Below are positions 62,658 through 64,000 of a stretch of DNA of 64,000 nucleotides, piece by piece. Origin of the DNA: an uncultured Thermoguttaceae bacterium (lineage in GTDB: Bacteria; Planctomycetota; Planctomycetia; Pirellulales; Thermoguttaceae); NCBI GenBank assembly GCA_938084835.1, contig CALKER010000007.1, positions 1 to 64,000 of the forward strand. The letters are read 5' to 3'. A model generated the notes under the pieces. The model saw only the letters and a program-made list of their open reading frames with translations, did no database searches and was not told the DNA's origin. A program made the position numbers and the translations under genes. Position 1 is the first letter of the stretch, and each line of letters starts with the position of its first letter.

Positions 62658-64000
62658 TTAAGGCCCTCGGCGGGCGGGCGATCCCATGGCCGCCGGAGTG
62701 CGGGTGGTCCGGCCTCGAGCCCGAGCCGCGCGGCCCCGACCGGTTTCGTACTCCATCATGTAATAATCTTCCGGCATCTCTGGGCCATAAACAGCTGTGG
62801 CTTCCGGCCCGGTTGCCGCCGCTCGTCTCACCGGTTGCTCCGGCTCCTTAGCGTAGAGTTTGTATTCCATCTGGTGCGACAGCTCGTCGATAACAATCAA
62901 AGTGCCGTTAGGATCCATAAGCAATAATTCGCCCGGTACCGTGAGGGTCGAATCGCTACGATGAAGTCGCTCCCCACCCCACATGTCCACTACAAGCATT
63001 TCGGTTTTGTAGAGGAACTTCTCTTCCTGCTCGGTCTTTTGAGGGGTGGTTCGGGCTGCGGCACCTGGCCGAGTCCCACTCGGCATGCCAGGCCCCATCA
63101 TTTCCTCCGGACTCGTGTACAGTTCCTCAAGCCCAGTCATTCCGTAAGGACTACCGCCGGGATAACCCGCCTGTGGGCGAAGACTTGTCTTGGCAATTGA
63201 CCCCTCCAAATTAGCCAATTGACCCCGGAACACGGTAAAGTCCTGATACGTTCGCAAGCCATCCTCTGCGCGGAAGGCCACCACAACCACATTGGCTGCT
63301 GGTTCCTGGAGCACAGTGGGGGCTGGTTTGACTGGCCCAGCCACGAGGCGTGCATCCATGGGCACCCACACGGGATCGGTGGCATCGCTCCACTGCGTTT
63401 CAAGCCAGGGCTGCTCAGCCAACTCGGGGCGTTCCAGATACTGCGGATCGAGCCCATAATTCGGATTAAAAAGCAACAGCTGTACGCGGTAAACGTATTG
63501 CTTGCCGGGCTCAACGGTGAAATCAAAGAAACGGAAAAGCTGATACTTGACTTCCAGTTGCGGTCTTGCCGCAGCCACTGATCCTGTTCCCGGAACACCT
63601 CCAACTGGGGGGGTGACGGGCTGACCGGGTGCGCCCACTCCCGGCTGCTGAGGGGTGGTTCCTTCCCCCGGTACGGGAATTCCTGGAAGCCCTGGAAGAT
63701 CTCCCAAAGGCGGTAAAATTTCCGCCCCCGGCCCACCGGCCATCGGTGTCAGAGGCATTCCCGGCCCCCCGGGAGCCGACAACCCGGGCATGGTCATACC
63801 CGGAACGCCTGGGCCGGGATAACCTGTCTCGGCATAGGTCTCCGACATTTCAGGATAGGATCCGGGATAGCCCGAACCACCCAGATAACCTGGCCCACCC
63901 GGATAACCTGGCCCACCCGGATAACCCGGTCCACCCGGATAACCGGCGGGCATTCCAGGGTAAGCTGCCATTTCGCCGGGATAACCAGTAGCTCCAGGGG
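62658..64000 (-). CDS. Gly/Pro/Tyr-rich protein, 3' part (N-terminus outside window)
   Basis: The frame is open at the right edge; an in-frame ATG at 63971 is inside the repeat region and is probably not the start, since codons before it still read YPG-type repeat. Residues after it are GYPGGPGYPGGPGYPG-like repeats, then Met/Pro/Gly-rich sequence. An ordered domain follows (about 140-330 from that ATG) with QLFRFFDFTVEPGKQYVYRV and LETQWSDATDPVWVPMDARL, an acidic segment, and ERLHRSDSTLTVPGELLLMD. The C-terminus is Arg/Ala-rich. I do not recognise the domain, which occurs with such repeats in other planctomycete proteins as far as I recall. It may be a surface or envelope protein. Confidence 0.6.
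   Translation of the reverse strand, partial: PGATGYPGEMAAYPGMPAGYPGGPGYPGGPGYPGGPGYLGGSGYPGSYPEMSETYAETGYPGPGVPGMTMPGLSAPGGPGMPLTPMAGGPGAEILPPLGDLPGLPGIPVPGEGTTPQQPGVGAPGQPVTPPVGGVPGTGSVAAARPQLEVKYQLFRFFDFTVEPGKQYVYRVQLLLFNPNYGLDPQYLERPELAEQPWLETQWSDATDPVWVPMDARLVAGPVKPAPTVLQEPAANVVVVAFRAEDGLRTYQDFTVFRGQLANLEGSIAKTSLRPQAGYPGGSPYGMTGLEELYTSPEEMMGPGMPSGTRPGAAARTTPQKTEQEEKFLYKTEMLVVDMWGGERLHRSDSTLTVPGELLLMDPNGTLIVIDELSHQMEYKLYAKEPEQPVRRAAATGPEATAVYGPEMPEDYYMMEYETGRGRAARARGRTTRTPAAMGSPARRGP
63887..63955. repeat. Tandem 18-bp coding repeat
   Basis: The unit CCCGGATAACCTGGCCCA, minus strand reading PGYPGG, occurs about three to four times with small changes. The repeat is in frame and gives the Gly/Pro/Tyr-rich run of the last gene. 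Expansion or contraction would change length without frame loss. Confidence 0.8.

Overview
The window looks like a chromosomal segment of a Planctomycetota bacterium, probably a Pirellulales/Thermogutta-like lineage. The evidence is two prepilin-like proteins of the DUF1559 type or close to it, secreted sulfatases, a planctomycete-style RHS core sequence, a tandem double UvrA, and long gene-poor spacers. The assignment to phylum rests on family knowledge; genus is a guess. No rRNA, CRISPR array or intact tRNA was seen.

Layout. (1) 0-3.6 kb: debris of an RHS locus. It holds the 3' end of an RHS gene with a variable C-terminal tail, two accessory membrane proteins, two RHS core fragments that restate the same segment, and a tRNA-like 3' end. 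(2) 4.5-9.8 kb: a translationally coupled operon of sulfatase, two-domain CE15-like esterase and sulfatase, apparently for sulfated, uronate-containing polysaccharide. (3) 11.2-14.6 kb: a GH16-like lectin-fold protein broken by an in-frame TGA, then a GH20b/DUF4838-like secreted protein. (4) 15.1-19.7 kb: a His/Cys-rich exported protein, a prepilin-like DUF1559 protein, an exported CbiX-like chelatase and a sialidase. (5) 19.9-24.5 kb: a decayed island bounded by two related direct repeats, with one intact membrane-anchored coiled-coil gene. (6) 24.5-33.7 kb: trpF (minus strand) and a 2485-residue double UvrA. (7) 33.7-40.8 kb: a small membrane protein, a PAS-GAF-pseudoreceiver protein, a membrane metallophosphoesterase, YjbQ and a short secretion-type ATPase. 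(8) 40.8-47.7 kb: a Fur-box-like site in a gene-poor stretch, a minus-strand operon (prepilin-like, PepSY-associated, membrane protein) and a PQQ-type beta-propeller protein. (9) 48.4-56.5 kb: a Rep/UvrD-type helicase, then a coupled pair of an SbcD/YhaO-like protein stripped of its metal ligands and a YhaN/SbcC-like membrane ATPase. (10) 57-64 kb: PduO-type adenosyltransferase, lactonase-family propeller, ribokinase, a membrane protein, type-2 glycerate kinase and the 3' part of a Gly/Pro/Tyr-rich protein.

Functionally, regions 2-4 fit degradation of host or algal glycans (sulfatases, esterase, sialidase, glycosidase-like proteins). Ribokinase and glycerate kinase in region 10 handle sugar and organic-acid products. 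Two separate clusters (15.1-18.1 kb and 42.3-44.5 kb) put a prepilin-like protein beside likely metal-handling exported proteins. The best candidate for an undescribed system is the coupled SbcD-like pseudo-nuclease and membrane SMC-like ATPase at 51.1-56.5 kb.
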